Below are positions 9,589 through 19,415 of a DNA stretch of 64,000 nucleotides, piece after piece (position 1 is the first letter of the stretch; the number at the start of each line of letters is the position of its first letter). The notes beneath the pieces were generated by a model. It was not told where the DNA came from. It did no database searches and saw only the letters and a program-made list of their open reading frames with translations. The stretch comes from Opitutus sp. GAS368. GTDB lineage: Bacteria > Verrucomicrobiota > Verrucomicrobiia > Opitutales > Opitutaceae. The position numbers and the translations under genes were made by a program. The DNA lies in the NCBI GenBank assembly GCA_945906965.1, contig CAMDRP010000002.1, positions 1-64,000 of the forward strand, given 5' to 3'.

Positions 9589-10428
9589 ATGCCGACCCCC
9601 TTTCGGACGCAACCTTGGCTCACCAGCTCGGTGCGCACGCCACTGGGCGAACTCCAGTTGGCGGGTTCACTCAAAGATGCGCGGGGGCTCGATCCGCAGG
9701 CGATGCGGGTACTGGGGAGTTATTCGCTTATCTATATGGTGGATTTGGAGGGTTATTATTGTGACGCCAATGGGGTGAAACGCGATCTCGTCTCGGGTGA
9801 TCTCGTGTTAATCCTACCCGAGCTGGCGCACGCTTACGGGCCGAAGCGCGGGCGAGGGTGGAATCAGATCTACTTTGTGTTTAATGGCCCGGAATTCGAT
9901 TTTTGGAGGGAGCGCGGTTTGCTCACGCCCGAGCGCCCCGTGTTGCATTTAGAGCCGGTGGATTATTGGCGGCGGCGTTTTGAAGAAGTCGTAGGCGCGG
10001 AATCGCGGCATGGCGCGGGCGCGTCGATGCGGGCGATGGGGCGCTTTCTCCATCTGCTCGGCGACATCCTCGCGGCCAACGCTGACGCGCATGGCCACCG
10101 TGAGGTGTGGCTGGAGCAGGCGCTGCAACTGCTCGGTAATCCCGGCGACAACGGCTGGCCGACGCCCCAACACGTAGCGCGGACGGTCGGGCTGAGTTAC
10201 GATAATTTCCGAAAACAATTCGCGGTGCGCACCGGCGTGTCACCGGGCCAGCACCAAAAACGCCAGCGGATCGAGCGAGCCTGCGCGGCGCTTTACCAAG
10301 GCAGCGAAGGTTTCAAGGAGTTAGCGCAGCAGTTGGAGTTCTGCGACGTGTTTCACTTTTCAAAGGCGTTCAAACAAGTCGTGGGCCTAACGCCGTCGGA
10401 ATTTCGACGCAAGGTCCGCGGCGGTTGA
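9589..10428 (+). CDS. AraC-family transcriptional regulator
   Basis: C-terminal AraC HTH ('VGLSYDNFRKQFAVRTGVSPGQHQKRQRIERACAAL...DVFHFSKAFKQVVGLTPSEFRRK'); divergent from the PhyH gene. Confidence 0.9.
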   Translation: MPTPFRTQPWLTSSVRTPLGELQLAGSLKDARGLDPQAMRVLGSYSLIYMVDLEGYYCDANGVKRDLVSGDLVLILPELAHAYGPKRGRGWNQIYFVFNGPEFDFWRERGLLTPERPVLHLEPVDYWRRRFEEVVGAESRHGAGASMRAMGRFLHLLGDILAANADAHGHREVWLEQALQLLGNPGDNGWPTPQHVARTVGLSYDNFRKQFAVRTGVSPGQHQKRQRIERACAALYQGSEGFKELAQQLEFCDVFHFSKAFKQVVGLTPSEFRRKVRGG

Positions 10429-10503
10429 ACGCGCCGCAAGTGGTTGCGGTTATTTAAATTTCGGGCACGTCGTGCCCGGAGTGGGGAGCCACATCCAGCC
10501 GTT

Positions 10504-10707
10504 TTAGTCGCGGGCGGCGGTAGGCAATTTTTTCGCCCAGCGGCGGGAAGCTAGGACGACGTTGACGCCAGCGCCGGGGCGGGCAGCGAGGGAAATTTTG
10601 ACCCCGGTGAGCAGGGCGAGCTCGCGGGCGGTGGTGTGTTCGACGGGTGAAGCGGCGGCTAAGATATGCAGGGAGCGAATGCCGAGGGAGGCGACGGTAG
10701 AGTCCAT
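10504..10707 (-). CDS. Small hypothetical protein
   Basis: 67 aa ORF with an ATG in a gap between larger genes; no recognised domain. Confidence 0.25.
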   Translation of the reverse strand: MDSTVASLGIRSLHILAAASPVEHTTARELALLTGVKISLAARPGAGVNVVLASRRWAKKLPTAARD

Positions 10708-10959
10708 GGAGGTTTAGGGACTGAGGCGGATTGGTGTCCGCCGCAGCTTAGCCGCAAGCTCAAAGGACACTGCGAGCCAGTGCAGACCAAGATCCCCCTT
10801 GGAAATTACACATGGCAGACGGGAAATTTCATCGCAGGGTTTCGCTGCGTGCCGTCGATCGAGTTAATGATGTAAGCTGCGGGTGAATTGAACTGTGAGC
10901 GGTGTGTTCGTACTTTGAAGAGGTCTTTTTAATTAACCCCAGCCCCTTTAAGGATTTTT

Positions 10960-13900
10960 GTGAAACCCTGTATCATCATGTCATCGCTCGTCCGCTTATC
11001 GCTTTGGTTTGCCGTTTTAATGTTTCCCGTCGTCGCTTCGGCGGTCGCGGCCGCTCCGCAGCCGGAGCTGCGCACAGTGATCGACCAGGCGTTGCGCACT
11101 TCGGCGCAACAGTATGAATGGATGCTCGCTCACCTGCCTACGCAGGACCGTATGCCGCGCACCTTGGAAAAGGGTAAACTCGTCACCGTGCGCGAGCGCG
11201 ATTGGACAGTCGGATTTTTCCCTGGTGCGCTCTGGTATCTTTATGAAGGCACTCAAATGCCCAGCTGGCGCGCGGCGGCCGAGCGCTTCACGCATGTGCT
11301 CGAGTCAGAGCAGCACAACAACCGGACACATGACGTCGGGTTTATCTTAAACAGCAGTTATGGTAACGGCCTCCGGCTCACCGGCGACGCAGCTTATCGC
11401 CCCGTGTTGCTCAAAGGCGCGCAGTCATTGGCCACGCGGTTTTCCCCCGAAGTCCGCTCGATCAGATCGTGGGATCGCAGCCCGCAAGAATACACGTTTG
11501 CGGTTATTATCGATAACATGATGAACCTCGAGTTGCTGACGTGGGCTGCCCGCAACGGTGGCGAATCCCGGCTCCGCGATATCGCGATTGCGCACGCGGA
11601 CACCACGCTGGCGAATCATTTTCGGCCCGACAGCAGCACCTTTCACGTCGTGGATTATGATACCGCCACGGGTCGTGTGTTGCGCCGCATCACGCATCAA
11701 GGCACCGCGGATCATTCCGCCTGGGCGCGCGGCCAAGCCTGGAGTCTTTATGGTTATACCATGATGTTTCGGGAAACACGCGAAGTCCGCTATTTGGAAA
11801 CCGCGGAAAAAGTCGCGAGTTTCATCATCAATCATCCGCGCCTGCCGACCGATAAAATCCCGTACTGGGATTTCGACGCCCCGGGCCAGCCCAACGCGCC
11901 GCGCGATTCCTCGGCGGCGGCGATCATGAGTTCGGCGCTCTTTGAACTCTCCGGGCTCACGCGCGATTCGGCGGCCGCGACGCGTTACGCGGCCTTTGCT
12001 GAGGCGCAATTACGCAGCCTCGCTTCGCCGACGTATCTGGCTGAACCCGGCACCAACGGCGGCTTCATCCTCAAGCACGCCACTGGTAATTTCCCGAAAA
12101 ATAGCGAAATCGACGGACCGATCAATTACGCCGATTACTACTTCCTGGAGGCGCTCATGCGCGCGCGCGCCTTTGCGGGTTCGTCCGCTAAGCTAGCGGC
12201 CGCGGCGATGGAACTCGGTCGTGAAGCCGGAAAAGTCTCCGGTAAATATGCGCCGCTAGAGATCACACTTACGCTGCCGCTGGATAAAAAATCGGTGGAG
12301 CTGCGCTTCCGCAGCGCGCGCAACCGCACGATGAGCAAGATCACCGACATCGCGCCAAACCACCCTGCGCCGCAGACGGTGTTGCCTTCGCCCAAACCCG
12401 ATAAGGAAGTTTGGTACCCCGTAGTGGATCTCGGCCTCAACGCCGGGATGAACGGTGTGCTGCGTTGGCAAACCGCGCCGCGGGTGGTCGCGGTGAATCA
12501 CCATTTCCATGGGCAAGTAGAAACCGGCAAAACTGAAATGCGCGTGGCTGCCGAGATCCTTGAGTCGTGGGAAAACAGCGTTTATTGTGAGCCGGCCGTG
12601 GCGCTGCAGGATTTTTATTTGGCGGTACGCGTACCGGTCATCAACGGCGCCTTAAAATATTCGGTGGCCTCGCTCGCGGAAACGTGGGCGGGCACCGTCA
12701 CGATGCTGGATACTGCCACGGGGCAGGAAGTCGAAGTGCTGCGTAATGAGCCCAAGCCTTTTGTTTCCGCTCAAATCGGCGGTGCGCCCGCCATCGCTTT
12801 AACGACGCCCAATCTCGAGCGTGCTTTGCTGGATTCGGTGAATTACCTTCTGCGTGCGCAAAATCGTAATTCTGCGAGTCCCACCGCCGGTGGCCTGCAT
12901 CTTTTTTACGACCTTGATGCGCAGACGTATCGTTCCTCGCACTGGATCTGGGGCGCGGGTCCGGCGGTCTCAGCGTTGCTTGAGGCCGAAAAAATGCCCG
13001 CGATTGCCCGGCAATATTCTCCGCTCTTTTTGACCAAACGAGCAGATGAAATCGGGCATAGCGGATTGGCGCTGCGGATTCTCGATCCCAAACATCCGGC
13101 GTACGGCGTTTCACTTTCACGCTGGCGCCGGGCGATCGATCTACCTTTTGGCTACGAGCAATGTGCTGCGGTGTCCGATGCGCTCTTTTTGTCCGGTTGG
13201 TCGTGGATTCCTTTATATCAAGCCACGGGTAACGTCGAATATCTACGTGCGACGGAACTCCTCGCCGCTTCGACGGCGCGTTTGATGAAGGAGTACGAGC
13301 TGGTGCCCCAAGATTATTACGTGGATCGCCGTGAATGGTCCGAGCACACGATTGATGAATCCGGTTTCGGCGTGGAAGGCCTACGTGCGCTGTACGCCAC
13401 CACGAAAGAGCCGCGTTACAAAAAACAAGCCGACGACTACATGAAGCAACATCTGGTCAAGCTCTCGCGCGACGACGGCTTGTGGGAGCGCGGCTGGAAC
13501 CGGCGCACGGGCGTCATGCCGACCATCCGCATGACGCGGGGTTTGGGTTGGGCCATGGAAGGATTACTCGCGGCGCACGAGACGGTGCCCGAGGGCGATT
13601 ATCTGACTCGAGCGAAGCGCTTGGCTGACTCGATGATGAAGTGGCAACGGGCGGACGGTTCTTGGGTTTTCATCGCGGATCAAGCGGTGGAGCGCTACGG
13701 CATCAGCGAGAAAGGCACGGCCTTGTGGTCGTTGTTGTTTTACCGCCTTTATCGCGCCACCGGTGACGCCCGTCATCTGGCGGTTGCGCGACAGGCGCTC
13801 TCGTGGTGCGTTGCCAACCAATACCGCGGACCCGATCCTGAAGCGCATGGCGGCATTGTCGGCATGACCGAGCATTCGGCGGTCGGCGCGGGTCACCGCG

Positions 13901-13998
13901 CTTGGTTCAAAGTAGCGTGCGCTTACACCACGGGCTTCGCGACGCTCGCGACCATCGAGGAGCTCAAAATCCAAGCGCACGACGCTAAGACCAAATAA
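10960..13998 (+). CDS. Two-domain glycoside hydrolase-like protein: N-terminal GH88 (unsaturated glucuronyl hydrolase-like) barrel and C-terminal GH88/GH105-like barrel
   Basis: Signal peptide; N-terminal half 'RDWTVGFFPGALWYLYEGT...HDVGFILNSSYGNGLRLTGD...HQGTADHSAWARGQAWSLYGYTMMFRET' is GH88-like; C-terminal half 'GLWERGWNRRTGVMPTIRMTRGLGWAMEGLLAAHE...DSMMKWQRADGSW' resembles a second alpha/alpha barrel. ORF track start is GTG; ATG at 10978 likely. Confidence 0.8.
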   Translation: MKPCIIMSSLVRLSLWFAVLMFPVVASAVAAAPQPELRTVIDQALRTSAQQYEWMLAHLPTQDRMPRTLEKGKLVTVRERDWTVGFFPGALWYLYEGTQMPSWRAAAERFTHVLESEQHNNRTHDVGFILNSSYGNGLRLTGDAAYRPVLLKGAQSLATRFSPEVRSIRSWDRSPQEYTFAVIIDNMMNLELLTWAARNGGESRLRDIAIAHADTTLANHFRPDSSTFHVVDYDTATGRVLRRITHQGTADHSAWARGQAWSLYGYTMMFRETREVRYLETAEKVASFIINHPRLPTDKIPYWDFDAPGQPNAPRDSSAAAIMSSALFELSGLTRDSAAATRYAAFAEAQLRSLASPTYLAEPGTNGGFILKHATGNFPKNSEIDGPINYADYYFLEALMRARAFAGSSAKLAAAAMELGREAGKVSGKYAPLEITLTLPLDKKSVELRFRSARNRTMSKITDIAPNHPAPQTVLPSPKPDKEVWYPVVDLGLNAGMNGVLRWQTAPRVVAVNHHFHGQVETGKTEMRVAAEILESWENSVYCEPAVALQDFYLAVRVPVINGALKYSVASLAETWAGTVTMLDTATGQEVEVLRNEPKPFVSAQIGGAPAIALTTPNLERALLDSVNYLLRAQNRNSASPTAGGLHLFYDLDAQTYRSSHWIWGAGPAVSALLEAEKMPAIARQYSPLFLTKRADEIGHSGLALRILDPKHPAYGVSLSRWRRAIDLPFGYEQCAAVSDALFLSGWSWIPLYQATGNVEYLRATELLAASTARLMKEYELVPQDYYVDRREWSEHTIDESGFGVEGLRALYATTKEPRYKKQADDYMKQHLVKLSRDDGLWERGWNRRTGVMPTIRMTRGLGWAMEGLLAAHETVPEGDYLTRAKRLADSMMKWQRADGSWVFIADQAVERYGISEKGTALWSLLFYRLYRATGDARHLAVARQALSWCVANQYRGPDPEAHGGIVGMTEHSAVGAGHRAWFKVACAYTTGFATLATIEELKIQAHDAKTK

Positions 13999-14079
13999 CG
14001 CCCAAACATAAACTCACCACGTGTCTCGCCAAGCGCGATACTTTTATATTTCCCAAAATTTTTGAAAACCAAGAACCCG

Positions 14080-16485
14080 ATGAACTACCAACCCTTGTTA
14101 AACTCTCTGAAAAAGACCGCCTGCGGTCTGCTTCTGGTCACCGCGTGTGTGCACGCGCAAACCGCAACCAATCTTCCGGCCGATTCCGAAACCATTAAAC
14201 TCTCGGCGTTCGAAGTGAAAACGGAGTCAAACCGCGGCTACACGTCTTCTGAAACGATGACCGGTAGCCGAGTGAAGACCCAGATCGTGGATCTGCCTTA
14301 CACGGTCAATGTCATGACGAGCGAGTTCCTCGAAGACTTCGGTTTGCTCGAGCTTTCCGATAATCTTTCCCATGTCGGTGGCTTCACCGGTCTTGATATC
14401 GGCGGGAATTTTTTCCTGCGTGGTTTCTCGGCCTCTTATCAATTGCGCGACGGCTTTTTCAGGCTCGGGCGTTATGGCTCCAGCAATGTGGATCGCATTG
14501 AAATCATCAAAGGTTCCAGCGCCGCCATCTATGGCCGCACCTCGCCCGGCGGCATGATCAATATGATTTCCAAGCAACCCAAAGCGGAGAAGAGCCAAAA
14601 GCTCGCTTTCAACTATGGGGATTACGGCACGCAGCGCGTCACGCTCGAAGCGACCGGCTCGCTGTTCCCGACGGTTTTGGGCAAGACCAACTACGTTCTC
14701 ACCGCCAGTCACTACCAACGCGACTTCGACATGGAGTACGCTCGGAATCGCAACCAAGAGTACTACCTCGCCATCGATCACGTGTTTGCGGACGGTTCGA
14801 AATTATTTTTGTCGGGCGAATATTTCTTTCAACTCCGCCACGCTCCGCTTTCGGCTGCGGCTTTGATCGTGGATCAAAAAGGCACCGCATCCACCGCGGA
14901 CGACAAGGCCGTGGGTTATGCCCTCAATCTCGCTAAGTACAGCGCCTCGGGCCCCAACAGTGAACTTAACCGCGGCAACGACTCGTTCACGGCGTTTTAC
15001 GACAAGAACATTAACTCGATCTTTAATCTGCGGGTCTCGGGCAACTATTACCGCGGCCGCCGTTGGGATTATAACCTCACGACGAACTGGCCCACGATTA
15101 ACATCAACTCCGCGGCGGCCGCGGCGCCTTCCTCTTTGCGTGCTGCGACCCCGCAACGTGGACGCATCTTTCAAGATGGTGGCGGTTCTCAAGTTGATTT
15201 GCTCGCCCGCTACTTTACCAACGGTGGCAAGGTCGAGCACCGCACCCTCCTCACGTTTGATTTCAATGATTTCTACAACTGGAATCCCACCCTAAGTTAC
15301 GTTGGAAGCGCCGATTTGGCCGCTTGGAACGTCCAGCGCCGCGTCATCCTCGATTCAAACTACAATCCTGCCGGTTCCATCGCCTATTTCCCCAAGTGGT
15401 ATCATCAGGCTCAGGGCGAAACGTTCACCCGCAGCATCAAATTCCATACGCGCTTGCTCGGTGGTTTGGTGCGCCAACAGACGTCATTTTTTGGCGGGAG
15501 TTTGCTCACTTATGCCGGCGCGCGTTTCGATGCTGTAGAGCATAGCCATCGGGATCGAATCACTGCGGCTTCCTCCTTCACGCCGTTTATCCCCACTTAC
15601 AAAGTGGGTGATGAGATTAATAAAAAAGTTACCGAGCTAAAACCCAATTTAGGCGCAAATTATAAACTTACCGAAAACATCCGCGTCTTCGCCAATTACA
15701 GCCAAAGCTTTTTCATGAATCAGGGCGACACGCCGCTCGATATCGCCAACCCGAGCTACAAGGCCGAAGTCGCGGATGGTTGGGACTACGGGTTTAAGGG
15801 CGGGTTTTTTAATAATCGTCTCACCTATACCGTCAGCGGTTTCTATATTAACCGCGAAAACGTCACGGTTCAGGATTTACTCGAATCGCCGGCGGGCTCT
15901 GGATTATTTGTCGAGCAATCGCGTCGTGATGGCAGTCAGCTGGTGCGCGGTTATGAAGTGGATCTGAATTGGAACGTCACCAACGAGTTTTCAACGCTCC
16001 TAAGTTACGGCGTGGTGAATTCGATCTATACCGATTACGGCGCAGCCAATCCCTTAGCCGTGGGTCGCGAGGTGCAGTACGTCTCTCCTTATAACGGCAG
16101 CGTGAGCGTCAAATATGCGCCCTCGCGAGGAATCTTGAAAAACTTCTCAGCCAATCTCGGCGTCACCTTTGTGGGTGCAACGCCGCTTTCGGCGCCCACC
16201 GCCGGCGATGTCTATTCGACGAATTCCAAGGGCGTTCGCACGCTCACGAGTTCGACCAACGAATGGAGTCTCAAATCCCCAGCTTATAGCCTCTGGAGCT
16301 ATGGCATGCGCTACACCGTGAAGAGCAACGCGAGCCTAAGCCACACCTTGGCCCTTAACGTGAACAACATTCTCGACGAGGAGTATTTGCGCGCCGGCTC
16401 AGGTGGCTCTAACTCCCGTTTCCTCGGCGAGAAACGCTCCGTTTATTTCACGTACACGATCAACCATCGTGGTTCTCTATTTTAA
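14080..16485 (+). CDS. TonB-dependent receptor
   Basis: Signal peptide, plug domain (IEIIKGSSAAIYGRTSPGGMINMISKQP), long beta-barrel; ATG 14080 preferred over TTG 14062. Confidence 0.9.
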   Translation: MNYQPLLNSLKKTACGLLLVTACVHAQTATNLPADSETIKLSAFEVKTESNRGYTSSETMTGSRVKTQIVDLPYTVNVMTSEFLEDFGLLELSDNLSHVGGFTGLDIGGNFFLRGFSASYQLRDGFFRLGRYGSSNVDRIEIIKGSSAAIYGRTSPGGMINMISKQPKAEKSQKLAFNYGDYGTQRVTLEATGSLFPTVLGKTNYVLTASHYQRDFDMEYARNRNQEYYLAIDHVFADGSKLFLSGEYFFQLRHAPLSAAALIVDQKGTASTADDKAVGYALNLAKYSASGPNSELNRGNDSFTAFYDKNINSIFNLRVSGNYYRGRRWDYNLTTNWPTININSAAAAAPSSLRAATPQRGRIFQDGGGSQVDLLARYFTNGGKVEHRTLLTFDFNDFYNWNPTLSYVGSADLAAWNVQRRVILDSNYNPAGSIAYFPKWYHQAQGETFTRSIKFHTRLLGGLVRQQTSFFGGSLLTYAGARFDAVEHSHRDRITAASSFTPFIPTYKVGDEINKKVTELKPNLGANYKLTENIRVFANYSQSFFMNQGDTPLDIANPSYKAEVADGWDYGFKGGFFNNRLTYTVSGFYINRENVTVQDLLESPAGSGLFVEQSRRDGSQLVRGYEVDLNWNVTNEFSTLLSYGVVNSIYTDYGAANPLAVGREVQYVSPYNGSVSVKYAPSRGILKNFSANLGVTFVGATPLSAPTAGDVYSTNSKGVRTLTSSTNEWSLKSPAYSLWSYGMRYTVKSNASLSHTLALNVNNILDEEYLRAGSGGSNSRFLGEKRSVYFTYTINHRGSLF

Positions 16486-16486
16486 C

Positions 16487-18037
16487 ATGCGATCGTTCCA
16501 GCCTCGGCGGGATCTCGGACGTGCTTTTGGGCCGGTCCTTATTCTGCTGGGGCTGCTGTGGCCGCAAACAGCGCTAGCGCAGGTCGGCACCAAGGCCCCC
16601 GCGCGGCCTAATGTGCTGCTGGTCATGATCGACGATCATGCGGCGCAACTCCACAGCGCTCTTGGTGGCAACGCGCGGGTGGCCACGCCTAATTTCGAGC
16701 GGATCGCCGCCCGCGGCACTTGGTTTACTCACGCTTACGCCGATTCGCCCGCGTGTTGTCCCTCGCGGACGGCTTTGCTGACCGGAGTGAACACGACGCG
16801 CAGCGGAGTTTATTACAACAGTCAGGCGTACCGACGCACCACAAGCTGGATTTCCCAAGTCCAGACCTTACCCGGGACCTTCAAGCAACAGGGCTATCTG
16901 ACGGCGGGTTTCGGAAAAATTGGGCACAATAAATACCTCGCTGACGATGAGAAGGATTACACCCCTGGCTATTATCGCTGGTTTGATAACCCGCAACATG
17001 TCCGCTACACCGAAAAGGATCTGCTCCGCTACACGCTGCCGGGTAGTGTGACGAAAATGTGGTCGGATGCGTGGACCTGGGGTGTGCTGCCCGATGATTG
17101 GGACCGCAACGACCCGGAAAAATATCAACAGGACACCGAACAAGCCGTGCGTGCCGCCGCGATGCTGCGACAGCATCACGATCAGCCGTTTTTTCTAGCC
17201 TGCGGATTTTGGCGGCCGCACCTGACCTGGAACGTTCCGAAGCGTTTTTTCGACCGCTATCCACTGGATAAAATCGAGCTCCCCGAAGGTTTTAAACCTG
17301 GCGATTTGGACGATGTGCCCGCGGTAGCTCGCTGGCTTTCGACCCACCGTGGCGAATATGAATGGATCACCCAGCGCGATCTTTGGAAGCGCTGCCTTCA
17401 AGGCTATTACGCCGCGATCAGTTATGCAGACGAACAAGTGGGGCGGGTGCTCGATGCCTTGGAGTCTGGCCCAAATCGCGACAACACCATTGTCGTGTTC
17501 GCCTCCGACAACGGCTGGCACACCGGCGAGAAAGACCATTGGACCAAGTTTTATCTTTCGGAGCGCGGTTGCCGCGTGGTGTTTTCTGTCTGCGTGCCTG
17601 GTAATCAACCCAACGTAGTCGAAACGCCGGTGGGTTTGATCGACCTTTTCCCCACGCTGTTGGGCTTATGTAACCTTGCCGCGCCGCCAACGCATGCCCT
17701 CGACGGCTTTGATCTCACGGGCCTGATTCGCGGTACCGCGACGAAACGCGAGAAACCGGTCCTCTCCACCTTTGGCCGCGGGTGCCACACCTTGCGCGAC
17801 GAGCGCTACCGCTACACGCGTTACCGCAACGGCGAAGAAGAATTGTACGATCACAGCTTCGATCCCCATGAATTTAAAAACCTGGCGTCGGATCCCGCCT
17901 TCGCTTCCGTAAAAACAGAGCTGCGAAAACATCTGCCCAGTACAGAAGCGCCCGAGGTTGAATACGCCTCCGCCGCGGAAAAATCCAAGGACATCAACCG
18001 CTGGGATGACGCCGTCCTCGACGCCGCCAAGCGCTGA
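16487..18037 (+). CDS. Sulfatase (iduronate-2-sulfatase-like)
   Basis: 'PNVLLVMIDDHAAQL', catalytic CxPxR as 'ACCPSRTALLTG', 'DNGWHTGEKDHWTKF'; ATG immediately after the TonB receptor stop. Confidence 0.92.
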   Translation: MRSFQPRRDLGRAFGPVLILLGLLWPQTALAQVGTKAPARPNVLLVMIDDHAAQLHSALGGNARVATPNFERIAARGTWFTHAYADSPACCPSRTALLTGVNTTRSGVYYNSQAYRRTTSWISQVQTLPGTFKQQGYLTAGFGKIGHNKYLADDEKDYTPGYYRWFDNPQHVRYTEKDLLRYTLPGSVTKMWSDAWTWGVLPDDWDRNDPEKYQQDTEQAVRAAAMLRQHHDQPFFLACGFWRPHLTWNVPKRFFDRYPLDKIELPEGFKPGDLDDVPAVARWLSTHRGEYEWITQRDLWKRCLQGYYAAISYADEQVGRVLDALESGPNRDNTIVVFASDNGWHTGEKDHWTKFYLSERGCRVVFSVCVPGNQPNVVETPVGLIDLFPTLLGLCNLAAPPTHALDGFDLTGLIRGTATKREKPVLSTFGRGCHTLRDERYRYTRYRNGEEELYDHSFDPHEFKNLASDPAFASVKTELRKHLPSTEAPEVEYASAAEKSKDINRWDDAVLDAAKR

Positions 18038-18132
18038 GCCTAACGTGCGCCTTTCGCCGTGCCACGAATCGACGAGAGCGGATAATTGTACGAAAAATTG
18101 ACGAACTGGGCAGTAGCGCTACGATTTTGCTT

Positions 18133-18819
18133 ATGAAGATGCGCGTGCTTTCCGTAATGTGGATTTCGGGGTTATTGGCCGGTTCGGCCTCGGCGGCTTT
18201 GTTTCCCCAAGGTTTCACGGATCACATGCTGTGCTGCGGTATCGGACCGATGGCCGCCGCGGCGCGCGATGGCGCCGCGAATGACGGTGAATCCAGCAGC
18301 GGTGGTGCGGCCTTGGCGGCGGTGGTTCCTTCCACCCTCGCGGTTGCGACTCCGGAGGCTGCGGCCCCCGGGGCGAACATCCCGCCCGCCGAGCTTGAAA
18401 ACGGTTATCTCAAACTGGGCTTTGATCGCCTGAGCGGATTTAAATTTGTCCCGCCGGATTTCGACCCAGCGGCCAACCCGAACGTGCAGCCTCCGACTGG
18501 CAACGAACAGATCCCGGACATCGTAAAAAGTTGGAGCGGAAAAAAAGCCGTGATTACGGGTTTCATGCAGCCGACCAAGCTCGAAAAAGGTAAGTGCACG
18601 GAGTTTATGCTCATGTCCAGTCAGATGGCGTGCTGCTTTGGCGCCGTGCCCAATATCAACGACTGGGTCGTCGTGCGGATGCCTGCGGGTGTGCCTGTTA
18701 TGATGGATGTACCGATCTCTTTTTACGGCACGCTCAAAGTCGGCGCGACTTTCGAGAACGGTTACCTCACCGGCATCTACGAGATGGACGGAGAGAAAAT
18801 GGGCGAAGTTAAGGGCTGA
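18133..18819 (+). CDS. DUF3299-like secreted protein
   Basis: N-terminal signal peptide; C-terminal 'KKAVITGFMQPTKLEKGKCTEFMLMSSQMACCFGAVPNINDWVVVRM' matches the DUF3299 style. Confidence 0.65.
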   Translation: MKMRVLSVMWISGLLAGSASAALFPQGFTDHMLCCGIGPMAAAARDGAANDGESSSGGAALAAVVPSTLAVATPEAAAPGANIPPAELENGYLKLGFDRLSGFKFVPPDFDPAANPNVQPPTGNEQIPDIVKSWSGKKAVITGFMQPTKLEKGKCTEFMLMSSQMACCFGAVPNINDWVVVRMPAGVPVMMDVPISFYGTLKVGATFENGYLTGIYEMDGEKMGEVKG

Positions 18820-18845
18820 GCGCGGTCTGCGCGCCCAAAAAAATC

Positions 18846-18867
18846 GCGGCGCGGCGCGGCGCGGCGG
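18846..18867. repeat. Short tandem repeat (GCGGC)x4
   Basis: gcggcgcggcgcggcgcggcgg between two convergent genes. Confidence 0.8.
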
Positions 18868-18869
18868 TT

Positions 18870-19325
18870 TCAGCGCGAGATGTCGCGTTGCGTGAGGATA
18901 CGGAAGCCGCGATTGCTCAGCGCTTGGCTGGCGGTGTCGGCGTCTTCGGAGCTGACGACGAGCGCGGCGCGACCTTCGGGGCGTTTGATGAAACTGTAAA
19001 TGTAATGAATGTTGATCTCGGCTTCGAGGAGCGCGGAGAGCACGCCCTTCAATTCGGATTCATCGCTGATTTCGACGGCAAGGATGGCGCATTCGGTGTA
19101 GGGAAAATCATTGTTCACCATCAGCTCGCGGGCTTTGGCGGGATCGTCCACGACGAGACGCACGATCGTGCTGTCGGTGGAATCGAGGATGGTGATCGCC
19201 ATCACGTGCACGTTGTTGGTCTTCAACAGCGCTGTGAGTTCGTGGAGACGACCGACGCGATTCTCGACGAAGACGGAGAATTGGTGGACGGGGTCGGTGG
19301 CGATGAGAGTGTTGGGATCGGCCAT
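18870..19325 (-). CDS. ACT-domain protein
   Basis: 'QFSVFVENRVGRLHELTALLKTNNVHVMAITILDSTDSTIVRLVVDDP' typical ACT; start at MADPN (19325). Confidence 0.85.
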   Translation of the reverse strand: MADPNTLIATDPVHQFSVFVENRVGRLHELTALLKTNNVHVMAITILDSTDSTIVRLVVDDPAKARELMVNNDFPYTECAILAVEISDESELKGVLSALLEAEINIHYIYSFIKRPEGRAALVVSSEDADTASQALSNRGFRILTQRDISR

Positions 19326-19415
19326 AAGAAGCGGAGAAAACAGGGTGTATTGCGGGCCAGAATGGGTCAACTCGCGCGTTGAGGTCGGGCCGGGCGCGCG
19401 TGTAATCTTCTCGGC

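Noticed and set aside
10462-10478. Inverted repeat cgggcacgtcgtgcccg near the AraC gene end
   Set aside because: Almost no loop and no clear T tract; too short to call a terminator or operator with confidence
10666-10875. 69-aa plus-strand ORF
   Set aside because: Overlaps another small ORF and the structured leader region; no domain or plausible signal
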